Assembly: GCA_027531395.1 (NCBI GenBank)
Contig: JAPZRO010000007.1
Span: 124,001-188,000, forward strand
DNA length: 64,000 nucleotides
Source of the DNA: Porphyrobacter sp.
GTDB lineage: Bacteria > Pseudomonadota > Alphaproteobacteria > Sphingomonadales > Sphingomonadaceae
Direction of reading: 5' to 3'
The stretch's first letter is position 1; the number at the start of each line of letters is the position of its first letter. Positions 8,788-17,827 of this stretch are shown here, in pieces. Below the pieces are notes generated by a model that did no database searches, had not been told where the DNA came from, and saw nothing but the letters and a program-made list of their open reading frames with translations. Both the position numbers and the translations under genes were made by a program.

Positions 8788-9001
8788 CCAGACCCGGTCG
8801 TCTGGATCAATCCAGGTCAACGTCTGCACAGGACAATTGCTGCCGTCTCGGCGCACCGAAGCGGAGCGCCGATTTGCGCCGATGTCGTTCTTTCGCTTGA
8901 GGAGAAAAACGCATCGATCGCTTGGAAGGCTGAGCCCTTGGCTCTTGTCGAGGTGGGTGAGAGGGGCCTCACGATACCGGGAAACCTTTTTAAGGGCCCA
9001 G

Positions 9002-9583
9002 CTAACCCTCGCCGCCCGCGCGCCGGGCAAAGGCGGCATAGCGCGGGTCGGGCCTGAGCCCGGACAGCCGCGGATCGATGCGGATCGCACTCACCAGGCT
9101 CTCGCCCGCGGCGAATGCGGCATCGAGCGCGGCGAAAGCCTCCCCATCCTCCCCCAGCAAGGCCAGCAGCACCGCCTCGTCGTAATGTGAGCGCGGACGG
9201 GCCGCCTGTCGCCGTGCGAGCAGCGCGCGCAGCATCGCGCCGCGTCCGCCCGCCGCATAGGCCTCGCGCGCCGCCGCGACATCGCCCGCCAGCGCCTCGT
9301 CCTGCGCCAGCTGCGCGGCCACCGCGCTATCCCCCAGCCAGCCCTCGCAATCCCCCTCCGCCAGCGCGATCAGCGCGCGGTGGCGGTGCGGGGCGGCGAG
9401 TTCGGGGCGCTCGGCGGCGATCTGGCCCAGCAGCGCCAGCGCCTCCCCGCGCCGTCCGAGCGCGTGGAGGATCAGCGCCTTGTCCGCGACAATCGCCGGA
9501 GTGCCGGGGCTGCGGCGCCGGGCGCGCTCGATCTGCACCAGCGCGGCGTCGAGATCACCCGCATGATAGCTCGCCTTGGGCAT
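9002..9583 (-). CDS. TPR-type protein, probably the C-terminal remnant of a larger protein
   Basis: This 193-residue alanine/arginine-rich helical protein has one clear TPR-like hairpin (AGDLDAALVQIERARRRSPGTPAIVADKALILHALGRRGEALALL). Its end (LLALLGEDGEAFAALDAAF..RIDPRLSGLRPDPRYAAFARR) resembles the C-terminus of long TPR proteins that carry an N-terminal winged helix or cyclase domain. No such domain is encoded upstream and no signal peptide is visible, so a truncated relic is more likely than a complete gene. It sits between duplicated non-coding repeats, consistent with debris at an insertion hotspot. Function unknown. Confidence 0.5.
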   Translation of the reverse strand: MPKASYHAGDLDAALVQIERARRRSPGTPAIVADKALILHALGRRGEALALLGQIAAERPELAAPHRHRALIALAEGDCEGWLGDSAVAAQLAQDEALAGDVAAAREAYAAGGRGAMLRALLARRQAARPRSHYDEAVLLALLGEDGEAFAALDAAFAAGESLVSAIRIDPRLSGLRPDPRYAAFARRAGGEG

Positions 9584-10610
9584 GGCGCCGCGCGATGGGA
9601 ACGCAGCGGGCGAACCTAGCTGGCATGGACGGCTCGTGCATCATCAGGTTCGCACGCGAACGGCATAGATGGCCTCGAAGGGCGCGCTGTCCGATTGGCA
9701 GGCCTCGGGAAATGGGCCTGGTGGGGTCGGTTTCTGGTCTAGCCGGTCCTCCGCCATGCTCTATGGGAGCGACTGCAAAGTCCCAAATCCGGCCTGTGAG
9801 ACCAATCGGCAGGCATGTCCGTTTTCAGTCGATCATCAGGCGGACCGCGTTCGTCGTTGTGGGTCGATGAGGCGATGCGCGACCGCAATTGGGGGCACCG
9901 TTTCAAGCAATGCCCCCACAGGTGCCCCCTTTCGGGTGAGAGCGCATGTCGCATTACGATGCGACATGAGGCACGTTCTAGCATGGTCCTCTGGCGGCAT
10001 CCTGTCTGTATGGGACAGAATGTACATCCATTGGAAAAGAAAGTGGCGGAGACGGAGCCCGTCGAATTGCCCCTGAAAAACGGCAGAATTGCGCCATTTC
10101 TTGCGCCCGCGTTTTTCTCGATGCCCACACGGATGCCCACAAAAGTGCGCAGCTTGGGACCACGCACAAAAAATACGTTCTGGCTGCGGAAGGGGCTAAA
10201 TGGCCTTCTGACAACACCTCTCTGGCAGCTCCGGGGTCGATTGCGGTCTGTCGGCTCTTGAGAACAGAACCCGCAATAGCCGCCATTGGCGGCGCAAGTT
10301 GGGCCCTGTCCGCTTTCGACCCAACGTCGGTCGTTTACATCAGCCGCCATGAGCGTCCGCTCCTGACAGAAGCCGCCGACGGGACGCCCCAATGCCCATC
10401 GGCAATGTGCCTCTGATCAGCCGTTCGCGCTTCAATCTATTACTCCCGAACGCTGCCATTCGCTCGTTTCAACGCTGGAATCACCAAGGCAGACGATTGC
10501 GCAAATCTGGTCCGTATCGATGACCTCAATGCGTCACTCAAAGTTGCCGCTGATGCGACTCAAGAAACGCAAGACATGGTCAGGAATGTAAGGGCGCGCG
10601 GGACGATTCA
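9584..10610. other. Gene-free stretch with degraded integration-site sequence
   Basis: No open frame here looks like a real gene; those present are short, overlap on both strands and show no family pattern. The stretch does hold (i) a 26-bp segment at 9817-9842 matched 23/26 at 19122-19147, (ii) cctgtctgtatgggacag at 10001-10018 matched 17/18 at 19474-19491, (iii) the tRNA-Ser 3'-end copy at 10043-10057, and (iv) repeated tgccc(c)aca motifs around 9911-9928 and 10122-10142 that resemble those near the tRNA. Codon-like structure is absent, in contrast to the flanking operons. Confidence 0.6.
10043..10057 (+). repeat. att-like duplicate of the tRNA-Ser 3' end
   Basis: gtggcggagacggag is identical to 19516-19530, which is the 3' end (CCA, discriminator and acceptor strand) of tRNA-Ser(GCU). 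A shared 18-bp segment lies exactly 24 nt upstream of both copies, so the match is not a chance 15-mer. Both copies have the same orientation, as expected for attL/attR flanking an element integrated at the 3' end of a tRNA gene. Confidence 0.65.
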
Positions 10611-10651
10611 TTGACCTGCGTCAAATGCGTCGGCGGATCGCAAGGCTAGCA
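10611..10651 (+). promoter_or_regulatory. FNR/FixK-type box with class-II spaced -10 element
   Basis: TTGACCTGCGTCAA at 10611-10624 is a perfect TTGAC-N4-GTCAA dyad, the form recognised by CRP/FNR-superfamily regulators (FNR, FixK, Anr, Dnr). TAGCAA at 10646-10651 lies where a -10 would fall if the box were centred near -41.5. Transcription would then start near 10658 and leave a leader of about 100 nt before the phosphorylase gene at 10759. This suggests induction of the whole 10759-18978 unit at low oxygen or by nitric oxide. Confidence 0.6.
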
Positions 10652-10758
10652 ATGAATTGCCCGGCCAGAGGACCCCCAAACTGGGCGCTCTTGGCAGGTC
10701 GCGCAGACTTGCACTGTATTCAACCGCGGGGTTGCAGCGCGGGTGAGGGAAACCGACT

Positions 10759-12243
10759 ATGCCAAAGATCCGGCAAATCCCGATCGACACGCACCCCGAG
10801 AATACGGCGTTCCTGCTGCGTCACGGTGACGGCTATTCGGCCGAGCAGTTTCAGGCGCTGCGCAAGATCCGCATTTGGGGTGGGGGATGCGAAATTCTCG
10901 CGAGCCTCGCGGTGGTCGACGATCCGGCCGTGATCGGCATCGACGAGATCGGCCTTGGTAAACAGGCCTTCCAGCGGCTTGGCCTGGCGGAAGGCACCGA
11001 AGTCGAAATCGCGCAGGCGCGTCCGCCCGCAAGCCTCGAATTCGTGAGCCGCAAGATCGACGGCGAGGCGCTGGGTGATGGCGAGATCGCTGCGATCATC
11101 CGCGATGTGGCGAACCACCGCTATTCCCACATGGAAATCGCCGCGTGGCTGGTGGCCTGCGCCGGGTTCATGACGACACAGGAGACCCTCGCGCTGACGC
11201 GGGCGATGGTCGATGTCGGCAATCGCCTGCACTGGCAATCCCCGCTGGTGGTGGACAAGCACTGCATCGGCGGGATCCCCGGCAACCGCACCTCGATGAT
11301 CGTGGTCCCGATAGTTGCCGCGCACGGCCTGGTCTGCCCCAAGACATCCTCGCGCGCGATCACTTCGCCCAGCGGCACGGCCGACACGATGGAAGTGCTC
11401 GCCAATGTCGATCTCCCCGAAGCACGGCTGACCGCAATCGTCGCAGAGCACAAGGGCGTGCTTGTGTGGGGCGGGCGGATCGGGCTGTCGCCGGCCGATG
11501 ATGTGCTGATCGCGGTCGAACGCCCGCTGCGGCTCGACACGATGGAGCAGATGGTCGCCTCGATCATCTCGAAGAAGGTGGCGGCGGGATCGACCCATCT
11601 GGTGCTGGACATTCCCATTGGTCCCACATCCAAGGTCCGCACCCAGAGCGATGCGGTGCGGCTACGCAAGCTGTTCGAATATGTCGCCCGACACATGGGA
11701 CTGACAGTGAAGGTGGTATTCACCGACGGATCGCAACCGGTCGGGCGCGGGGTCGGCCCGGTGCTGGAGGCGCGCGACGTCATGGCGGTGCTGCGTAACG
11801 AGCCCGATGCACCCGAAGACCTGCGCGATCATGCGGTGATGCTCGCCGGGCACGTGCTCGATTTCGATCCCGCCATAGAAGGGGGCAAGGGTTATGCCCG
11901 CGCGCTCGAACTGCTCGCCTCCGGCGCTGCACTGGAGGCGATGGAGCGGATCATCGCCGCGCAGGGGACGTGCGAGCGCCAGCTGGTGCCGGGCCCGCTG
12001 TGGCACGAGGTCAAGGCGGCGCATGCCGGGCGGATCGCCGCCATCGATTGCGAGCGCATTGCCCGCGTCGCGCGGCAGGCCGGTGCGCCGATGGACAAGG
12101 CCGCCGGGATCGACCTCCTGGTCAAGGTCGGTGGCATGGTGCGGGCGGGCGACGTGCTCTACCGCATTCACGCGAGCACGCGGACCGGGCTCGATTTTGC
12201 CCGCGAGCTGGCGAGTGAAGACCCCGGGTACGCGATTGCATGA
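10759..12243 (+). CDS. AMP/thymidine phosphorylase-like enzyme, archaeal-type long form
   Basis: This 494-residue protein belongs to the nucleoside phosphorylase-II fold. The motif VVDKHCIGGIPGNRTSMIVV (about 163-182) followed by CPKTSSRAITSPSGTADTMEVLA is the archaeal AMP-phosphorylase/putative thymidine phosphorylase version of the DeoA phosphate loop. An extra N-terminal domain of about 80 residues, absent in E. coli DeoA, precedes it, as in AMP phosphorylases. The expected reaction is phosphorolysis of NMPs to ribose-1,5-bisphosphate plus base, or of nucleosides to ribose-1-P; the sequence alone does not decide. The start has a ribosome site (gaggga, 10745-10750) and the stop overlaps prs (ATGA). 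No RuBisCO or R15P isomerase gene lies nearby. Confidence 0.85.
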   Translation: MPKIRQIPIDTHPENTAFLLRHGDGYSAEQFQALRKIRIWGGGCEILASLAVVDDPAVIGIDEIGLGKQAFQRLGLAEGTEVEIAQARPPASLEFVSRKIDGEALGDGEIAAIIRDVANHRYSHMEIAAWLVACAGFMTTQETLALTRAMVDVGNRLHWQSPLVVDKHCIGGIPGNRTSMIVVPIVAAHGLVCPKTSSRAITSPSGTADTMEVLANVDLPEARLTAIVAEHKGVLVWGGRIGLSPADDVLIAVERPLRLDTMEQMVASIISKKVAAGSTHLVLDIPIGPTSKVRTQSDAVRLRKLFEYVARHMGLTVKVVFTDGSQPVGRGVGPVLEARDVMAVLRNEPDAPEDLRDHAVMLAGHVLDFDPAIEGGKGYARALELLASGAALEAMERIIAAQGTCERQLVPGPLWHEVKAAHAGRIAAIDCERIARVARQAGAPMDKAAGIDLLVKVGGMVRAGDVLYRIHASTRTGLDFARELASEDPGYAIA

Positions 12244-13142
12244 CAAGCGCCACGCTCCATTGCTTTGCCGAGGCGGCCGGTCTGGCGAAGGAGCTGGCCG
12301 CATTGTTGGGCGCCCCATGCGCGCCAGTTGCAGTGCATCGCTTCCCCGACGGGGAGAGCCTGGTGCAGGTCGCCGGGACCGGGTCTGTCGCCTTGCTCTA
12401 CCGCTCGCTCGATGATCCCAATGCCAAGCTGGTCGAAGTGCTGCTCGCCGCGTCGGCCTTGCGCGATGGCGGGGCGCGTCAGGTGGTTCTGATCGCGCCC
12501 TATCTGGCCTACATGCGGCAGGACATGGCGTTCCGCCCCGGCGAGGCGGTGAGCCAGCGGGTGATCGGACGCCTGCTGGCGGGCGCTTTCGACGGGGTGC
12601 TGACCATCGATCCGCATCTCCACCGGGTGCACACGCTCGGCGAAGTCATCCCCGATGTTCCGGCCATCGCGATTACCGCCGCGCCGCTGCTGGCCGCTGC
12701 CATCGACCATGATGCTGCGCCGGTGCTGGTCGGACCGGACGAGGAATCGCGCCAATGGGTCGGCGCTGTGGCGCGCCTTGCGGGCCTGCCCTTCATCGCC
12801 GGGCGCAAGCAGCGCCGCGGTGACCGCGATGTGATCGTGACATTCGAAGATGCCGCACAGATCGCGGGGCGGCCGGTGGTGCTGGTCGACGATCTCATCT
12901 CCAGCGGTCGCACTCTGATCGAGGCGGCGGCAGGGCTGCACGCAGCGGGCGCGGCGCGGGTCGATGCGCTGGCGGTGCACAGCCTTGCCAGCGCCGCCGA
13001 CATCGCCGCGATGCACGCCGCCGGGATCGCCAGCATCCGCGCGACCGACAGCGTCGTCGGGCCGCTCGCGCAATTGCCTCTCGCGTCTGCACTCGCGGAG
13101 GCCATCATCGATCAGGGCTGGACAGGAGCGCCGCGCACATGA
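12240..13142 (+). CDS. prs: Ribose-phosphate pyrophosphokinase (PRPP synthetase), accessory copy
   Basis: This 300-residue protein has the PRPP-synthetase landmarks: FPDGESLVQVAG near the N-terminus, YMRQDMAFRPGEAVS, DPHLHRVHTLGEV, VGPDEESRQWVGAVA, the basic GRKQRRGDRDV segment, and the PRPP loop VVLVDDLISSGRTL. It makes PRPP from ribose-5-P and ATP, or works in reverse. It is slightly shorter than the usual 310-320 residues and more divergent than a housekeeping Prs, so it is probably a second, specialised copy. It is coupled by 4-nt overlaps to the phosphorylase before and the metallo-hydrolase after, which points to one nucleotide-salvage function. Confidence 0.87.
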   Translation: MTSATLHCFAEAAGLAKELAALLGAPCAPVAVHRFPDGESLVQVAGTGSVALLYRSLDDPNAKLVEVLLAASALRDGGARQVVLIAPYLAYMRQDMAFRPGEAVSQRVIGRLLAGAFDGVLTIDPHLHRVHTLGEVIPDVPAIAITAAPLLAAAIDHDAAPVLVGPDEESRQWVGAVARLAGLPFIAGRKQRRGDRDVIVTFEDAAQIAGRPVVLVDDLISSGRTLIEAAAGLHAAGAARVDALAVHSLASAADIAAMHAAGIASIRATDSVVGPLAQLPLASALAEAIIDQGWTGAPRT

Positions 13143-14719
13143 CGGATCAAAGGCTGACAGTCACCTTCCACGGCGCGGCGCAGACCGTCACCGGATCGTG
13201 CATGGAGTTCCGCAGCGGCAGCCATGCGGTACTGGTCGATTGCGGGATGTTCCAGGGCTCGCGGACGCTGGAGGCGCTTAACCATCAGGAATGTCCGTTC
13301 GATCCGGCCGGGATCGATGCGATCATCCTCACCCATGCCCATATCGATCACAGCGGGTTGCTGCCCAAGCTGGTCGCGCTGGGGTTCAAGGGCGAGGTGT
13401 GGTGCACGCAGGAGACCATCGATCTGCTCGAACACATGCTGGCCGATTCCGGGCGCATCCACGAATTCGAGGCCGAGCGTCGCAATCGCCGCCGCGACCG
13501 CGCTGGCGACGAGCCCTTCATCCCGCTCTACACCGAACACCAGGCGATGCTGGCGTGGGAGCGGTGCCGCCCGATCACCTTGCAGACCTGGTTCGAACCT
13601 GGGCCCGGTTTTCGCGCGCGGTTGTGGAATGCCGGGCACATCCTCGGTGCGGCCTCGGTCGAACTGAAGGCGGCGGGCACGCGGGTGATATGTTCGGGCG
13701 ATATCGGTCCGTCCAACAAGGCGTTCTATGCCGATCCCGAGGGGCCGTCTGGCTTTGATCACGTGATCTGCGAGGCGACCTATGGCAACCGCGAGCGCGA
13801 TAAGGTCACCATCGAGGAGCGCCGCGCCCTGCTCGAAGCCGAGGTGCTGGCAGCGCGCGCACGCGGCGGCAATCTGGTGATCCCCATATTCGCGCTCGAA
13901 CGCACGCAGGAACTGCTGCTCGATCTCGACACGCTGATCGATCAGGGGCGCATTCCCGGCACCCATGTGTTCGTCGATTCCCCGCTCGCCAACCGCATTA
14001 CAGGCGTGTTCGAACGCTATGCGACCGAGCTGGAGGATACCGGGCAGCACAACATCTTCGACAATACCGCGTTCCACTTCGTCACCGATGTGGCCGAGAG
14101 CATCCGGCTCAACTCCATCGCCGGGGCGGTGATCATGGCGGCCTCGGGCATGTGCGAGGCGGGCCGCATCCGCCACCACCTGCTCAGCAACCTACACCGC
14201 TCGCGCTCGACCATCCTGTTCGTCGGCTTTCAGGCGCAGGGTACGCTGGGGCGGGTGATCCTTGAAGGGGCACGGACGGTGCGGATTTCGGGCAACGACG
14301 TGCGGGTGCGGGCGCAGATCCGGCAGATCGACAGCTATTCCGCTCATGCTGACCGAGACGAGCTGGCCGACTGGATCGCGGCGCGCCTGCCGGTTGCCGG
14401 ATCGGTGTTCCTCGATCACGGCGAACCCGAAGCGGCGGAAGGCCTGCGGCGGTTGCTGCAAGCCCGCTTGCCCGAACAGGAGGTGCGCCTGCCGGTGATC
14501 GGCGAACGCTATGCACTGCCGCCGGGGGCAAAGGCGAAACGCGAGACCACCGGGCGGCAGGACCTGTCGCTCGCCACCGGTCGCGACTGGCAGAACGCCT
14601 ATGCCGATTTCGCCACGTCGTTGAAGGCGCGCCTGTCGCGGATGACCGACGATGCCGAGCGCGAGCAGGCGCTGCGTGCCTTGCGAGAGGTGCTCGATGC
14701 CCATGATGCGCGCGGCTAG
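13139..14719 (+). CDS. Beta-CASP metallo-beta-lactamase-fold RNase-like protein
   Basis: This 526-residue protein has the zinc motif H66-x-H68-x-D70-H71 (LTHAHIDHSG), GHILGAASVEL, CSGDIG, then the beta-CASP cap with DSPLANRITGVF, the ASGMCEAGRIRHHL motif, and YSAHADRDEL. This is the CPSF73/RNase J-like architecture of bacterial YsgA/RNase-type exonucleases that process RNA using two zinc ions. There is no signal peptide, so it acts in the cytoplasm. Genetic coupling to phosphorylase and PRPP synthetase suggests it supplies nucleotides from RNA, but its substrate is not shown by the sequence. Confidence 0.87.
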   Translation: MTDQRLTVTFHGAAQTVTGSCMEFRSGSHAVLVDCGMFQGSRTLEALNHQECPFDPAGIDAIILTHAHIDHSGLLPKLVALGFKGEVWCTQETIDLLEHMLADSGRIHEFEAERRNRRRDRAGDEPFIPLYTEHQAMLAWERCRPITLQTWFEPGPGFRARLWNAGHILGAASVELKAAGTRVICSGDIGPSNKAFYADPEGPSGFDHVICEATYGNRERDKVTIEERRALLEAEVLAARARGGNLVIPIFALERTQELLLDLDTLIDQGRIPGTHVFVDSPLANRITGVFERYATELEDTGQHNIFDNTAFHFVTDVAESIRLNSIAGAVIMAASGMCEAGRIRHHLLSNLHRSRSTILFVGFQAQGTLGRVILEGARTVRISGNDVRVRAQIRQIDSYSAHADRDELADWIAARLPVAGSVFLDHGEPEAAEGLRRLLQARLPEQEVRLPVIGERYALPPGAKAKRETTGRQDLSLATGRDWQNAYADFATSLKARLSRMTDDAEREQALRALREVLDAHDARG

Positions 14720-14735
14720 CCGGACGGGCTGAGCG

Positions 14736-15467
14736 ATGGCGGGCCCGCCTGCAACACCGACTGCGGCTCCGGCCTTCCGGGCGTTGGGCCTGTCCAAGGT
14801 CTATCGCACCGGAGAGACGGAGGTGCATGCCCTGCGCGGCGTCGATCTGGATATTGCCGCAGGCGAGGTGCTGGTGCTGCTTGGCCCCTCGGGCAGCGGC
14901 AAATCGACGTTGCTCAATATCATGGGCGGGCTCGACCGGCCGTCGAGCGGGCAATTGTTCTTCGGCGATGAGGAGCTGACCGGGCTCGACGATGGCGGGC
15001 TGACGCGGTTCCGCCGCGCGCATGTCGGCTTCATCTTCCAGTTCTACAATCTCGTCCCCAGCCTCACCGCCGAGGAGAACGTCCGCCTCGTCACCGACAT
15101 TGCCGAGCGCCCGCTGGAGCCGATGGCGGCGCTCGAACTGGTCGGGCTGGCAAAGCGCGCCGCGCATTATCCGGCCCAGCTGTCGGGCGGCGAACAGCAG
15201 CGGGTGGCGGTGGCCCGCGCGATCGCCAAGCAGCCCGAGGTGCTGCTGTGCGACGAGCCGACCGGCGCGCTCGACAGCGCCACCGGCATCCGCGTGCTCG
15301 AAGCGCTGGTGCGGATCAACCGCGAGCGCGGCACCACGCTGGTGATCATCACCCACAACAGCGCGATTGCCGGCATTGCCGACCGGGTGCTGCATTTCCT
15401 CGACGGGCGGATTGCGCGGATCGAGCACAATGCCAGCCCCATCGATCCGGCGGGGATCGTGTGGTGA
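14736..15467 (+). CDS. ABC transporter ATP-binding protein (LolD/MacB type)
   Basis: This 243-residue ATPase has Walker A (GPSGSGKST), the Q-loop ([18 protein letters not shown]), signature [14 protein letters not shown], Walker B ([11 protein letters not shown]) and the H-loop (VIITHN). The N-terminal sequence [18 protein letters not shown] is typical of the MacB/LolD/DevA class that pairs with FtsX-fold permeases. It starts 16 nt after the metallo-hydrolase stop and its last bases overlap the permease start (GTGA). With the next two genes it forms a tripartite export or mechanotransmission system whose substrate is unknown. Confidence 0.93.
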   Translation: MAGPPATPTAAPAFRALGLSKVYRTGETEVHALRGVDLDIAAGEVLVLLGPSGSGKSTLLNIMGGLDRPSSGQLFFGDEELTGLDDGGLTRFRRAHVGFIFQFYNLVPSLTAEENVRLVTDIAERPLEPMAALELVGLAKRAAHYPAQLSGGEQQRVAVARAIAKQPEVLLCDEPTGALDSATGIRVLEALVRINRERGTTLVIITHNSAIAGIADRVLHFLDGRIARIEHNASPIDPAGIVW

Positions 15468-17827
15468 ACGCGCTCGATACCAAGCTGCTGCGCGATCTGT
15501 GGCGGTTGCGCGGGCAGGTGCTGGCGATCGCGGTAGTGCTGGCGGCGGCGACGGCGATCTTCGTGCTCTCGGCCGGAACCCACGCCTCGCTCGCGCTGAC
15601 GCGGGACGTCTACTATGCGCGCAACGGCTTTGCCGACGTGTTCGCGGAACTGACCCGCGCGCCCGCCGATATCACCGAGCGTGCTGCGGCGATCCCGGGC
15701 GTGGCGAAGGTGGAGGGCGGCATCCGCCAGCTGGCCACGCTCGACATGCCGGGCCGCCATGAACCGATGCGGGCGATCGTCATTTCGGTGCCCGAATACC
15801 GGCCGCGCCAGATCAACCGCATCACCTTGCTTCAGGGACGCATGCCGTCGCCAGATGCCGCCGGGGAGATCGTCGCCGACGAGGCCTTTGCCGAGGCCAA
15901 CGCGCTAAGGCCGGGCGATACCATCGACGCGGTGATCTATGGCAAGCGACAGACCTTGCAGATCGTCGGCATCGGGCTTGCCCCTGATCACATCTTCTCA
16001 ATCGCGCCGGGCGAGCTGGTGCCCGACAACCGCCGGTTCGGGGTGCTGTGGATGGGCGAGCGCGCGCTTGCGGCCGCGACCGACCGGGTCGATGCGATCA
16101 ACACGCTGGTCGTGCTGCTCGAACCCGATGCGGTGTCGGGCGAAGTGATCCGCCAGCTCGATCGCCTGCTCGAACCCTATGGCGGCACCGGGGCCTATGC
16201 CCGCGAGGACCAGATCAGCCATGCCCTGCTCGACAGCGAACTGAGCCAGCTCGATGCGCTGACCCGTGTGATCCCGCCAGTGTTCCTGGTGGTGGCGACC
16301 TTCCTCGTGCTGTTCGTGCTCGGTCGCCTGATCCGCACCGAGCGGGCGCAGATCGGGCTGATGAAGGCGTTCGGATACAGCAACGCGGCAATCGGCTGGC
16401 ATTACGGCAAGTTCGCGCTGGTCATCGCCATTCTCGCGAGCGTGCTGGGCTGCGCGGCAGGGGTGTGGATGGGGCGCGCGATGACCGAGCTTTATGCCCA
16501 GTATTATCGCTTCCCAAGCCTCGAATACCGGCTCGATCCCGGCGTGTTCCTGATCGCGGTCGGTATGGCGGTGGGTGCGGCGATGCTGGGAGCGCTCTTG
16601 GGCGTGCGCTCGGCCGTGAGCATTACCCCGGCCGAAGCGCTCGCGCCGCCGCCGCCGCCGATCTATCGCGACGGACCGTTCGAACGGCTGGCCGTGCGTG
16701 CCGGGCTGTCGCCTGCCGGACTGATGATCATCCGCCACATCGCCCGCTGGCCGGGCCGCGCGGTGCTGACTGCGGGCGGGGTCGCGCTGTCGCTCGGGCT
16801 GCTGTTTGCGACCTTGCAGTTTCACGATTCCAGCCGATTCATGATCCAGACCTTTTTCCTTCGCGCGCAAGCGCAGGATCTGACGGTGACCTTCACCCAG
16901 CCGCGCAACGAGCGGGCGCTGCACGAGCTGGAGCAGCTGCCCGGTGTCTTCCGCGTAGAGCCGGTGCGTGCCGTGCCGGTGCGCCTGTCCTTTGCCAATC
17001 GCAGCGAGCGCGGGGTGATCGAAAGCGTCAGCGACGCCAGCCAGCTTTCCGCCCGGATCGATCGCAACGGCGCAAAACTGGCCGTGCCGCCGCGAGGCCT
17101 GATGCTGAGCCGCCAGCTAGCCGATCAGCTGGGGGTCAGCAGCGGCGCGGAGATTGAGGTGCGGCTGCTCGATGGCGAGCGTACCAGCACCGTGCACAGG
17201 GTGGCGAGCGTGGTCGACGAGGTGATCGGCGCGCGCGCCTATGCCGCCGAGGACACGCTGCTGGCGATCACCCGCGACGCGTTGCCGGCCAGCGGAGCGC
17301 TGCTGCGGATCGATCCTGCTTTGCGCGACGACATCATCGACCGATTGGGCGCAATGCCCGGGGTGCTCGGCGTGAGCGAGCGCAGCGCCGCCTTTGCCTT
17401 GTTCGAGGACATGATCGACGACAACCTCTACACCATGCTGTTCGTGTTCGTGGCCTTCGCTTCGGCGATCGTCGTCGGGGTGGTCTACAACAGCGCGCGG
17501 ATCCTGTTTTCCGAACGCGCGCACGAGTTGGCGACCTTGCAGGTGCTGGGCTATCATCGCAGCGAGGTCGCGGCGATTCTGGTGGGCGAGCTGGCGCTGC
17601 TGGTGGTGCTGGCGATCCCGCTGGGCTGTGTGGTGGGGGTCGGTCTGGGACAGTTGATGACCGCGATGTTCAGCTCCGATCTGTTCCGCATTCCCTTCGC
17701 ACCGGCCCGCTCCACCTATGGCGTGTCGATCATCGTGGTGCTGGTGGCCGCGGCGGCGACCTGCGCGCTGGTGGCGCGGCGGGTGCTCGCGCTCGATCTG
17801 GTGCGCGTGTTGAAGGCGCGCGAATGA
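15464..17827 (+). CDS. ABC transporter permease with two FtsX domains
   Basis: This 787-residue protein starts at a GTG overlapping the ATPase stop; no ATG gives a sensible N-terminus. One membrane segment near residues 17-40 is followed by a large periplasmic region, then two sets of three helices typical of FtsX/MacB permeases (around residues 265-390 and near the C-terminus, with [14 protein letters not shown] between them). The duplicated layout equals a fused pair of MacB-like halves, as seen in DevC/Lol-like and peptide or lipid efflux permeases. It ends by overlapping the adaptor gene by 4 nt. Confidence 0.88.
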   Translation: MNALDTKLLRDLWRLRGQVLAIAVVLAAATAIFVLSAGTHASLALTRDVYYARNGFADVFAELTRAPADITERAAAIPGVAKVEGGIRQLATLDMPGRHEPMRAIVISVPEYRPRQINRITLLQGRMPSPDAAGEIVADEAFAEANALRPGDTIDAVIYGKRQTLQIVGIGLAPDHIFSIAPGELVPDNRRFGVLWMGERALAAATDRVDAINTLVVLLEPDAVSGEVIRQLDRLLEPYGGTGAYAREDQISHALLDSELSQLDALTRVIPPVFLVVATFLVLFVLGRLIRTERAQIGLMKAFGYSNAAIGWHYGKFALVIAILASVLGCAAGVWMGRAMTELYAQYYRFPSLEYRLDPGVFLIAVGMAVGAAMLGALLGVRSAVSITPAEALAPPPPPIYRDGPFERLAVRAGLSPAGLMIIRHIARWPGRAVLTAGGVALSLGLLFATLQFHDSSRFMIQTFFLRAQAQDLTVTFTQPRNERALHELEQLPGVFRVEPVRAVPVRLSFANRSERGVIESVSDASQLSARIDRNGAKLAVPPRGLMLSRQLADQLGVSSGAEIEVRLLDGERTSTVHRVASVVDEVIGARAYAAEDTLLAITRDALPASGALLRIDPALRDDIIDRLGAMPGVLGVSERSAAFALFEDMIDDNLYTMLFVFVAFASAIVVGVVYNSARILFSERAHELATLQVLGYHRSEVAAILVGELALLVVLAIPLGCVVGVGLGQLMTAMFSSDLFRIPFAPARSTYGVSIIVVLVAAAATCALVARRVLALDLVRVLKARE

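Noticed and set aside
9584-10610. Several open frames of 60-220 codons that might encode an integrase remnant
   Set aside because: None shows the tyrosine-recombinase R-H-R-Y pattern, they overlap one another on both strands, and the region matches non-coding sequence beside the tRNA.
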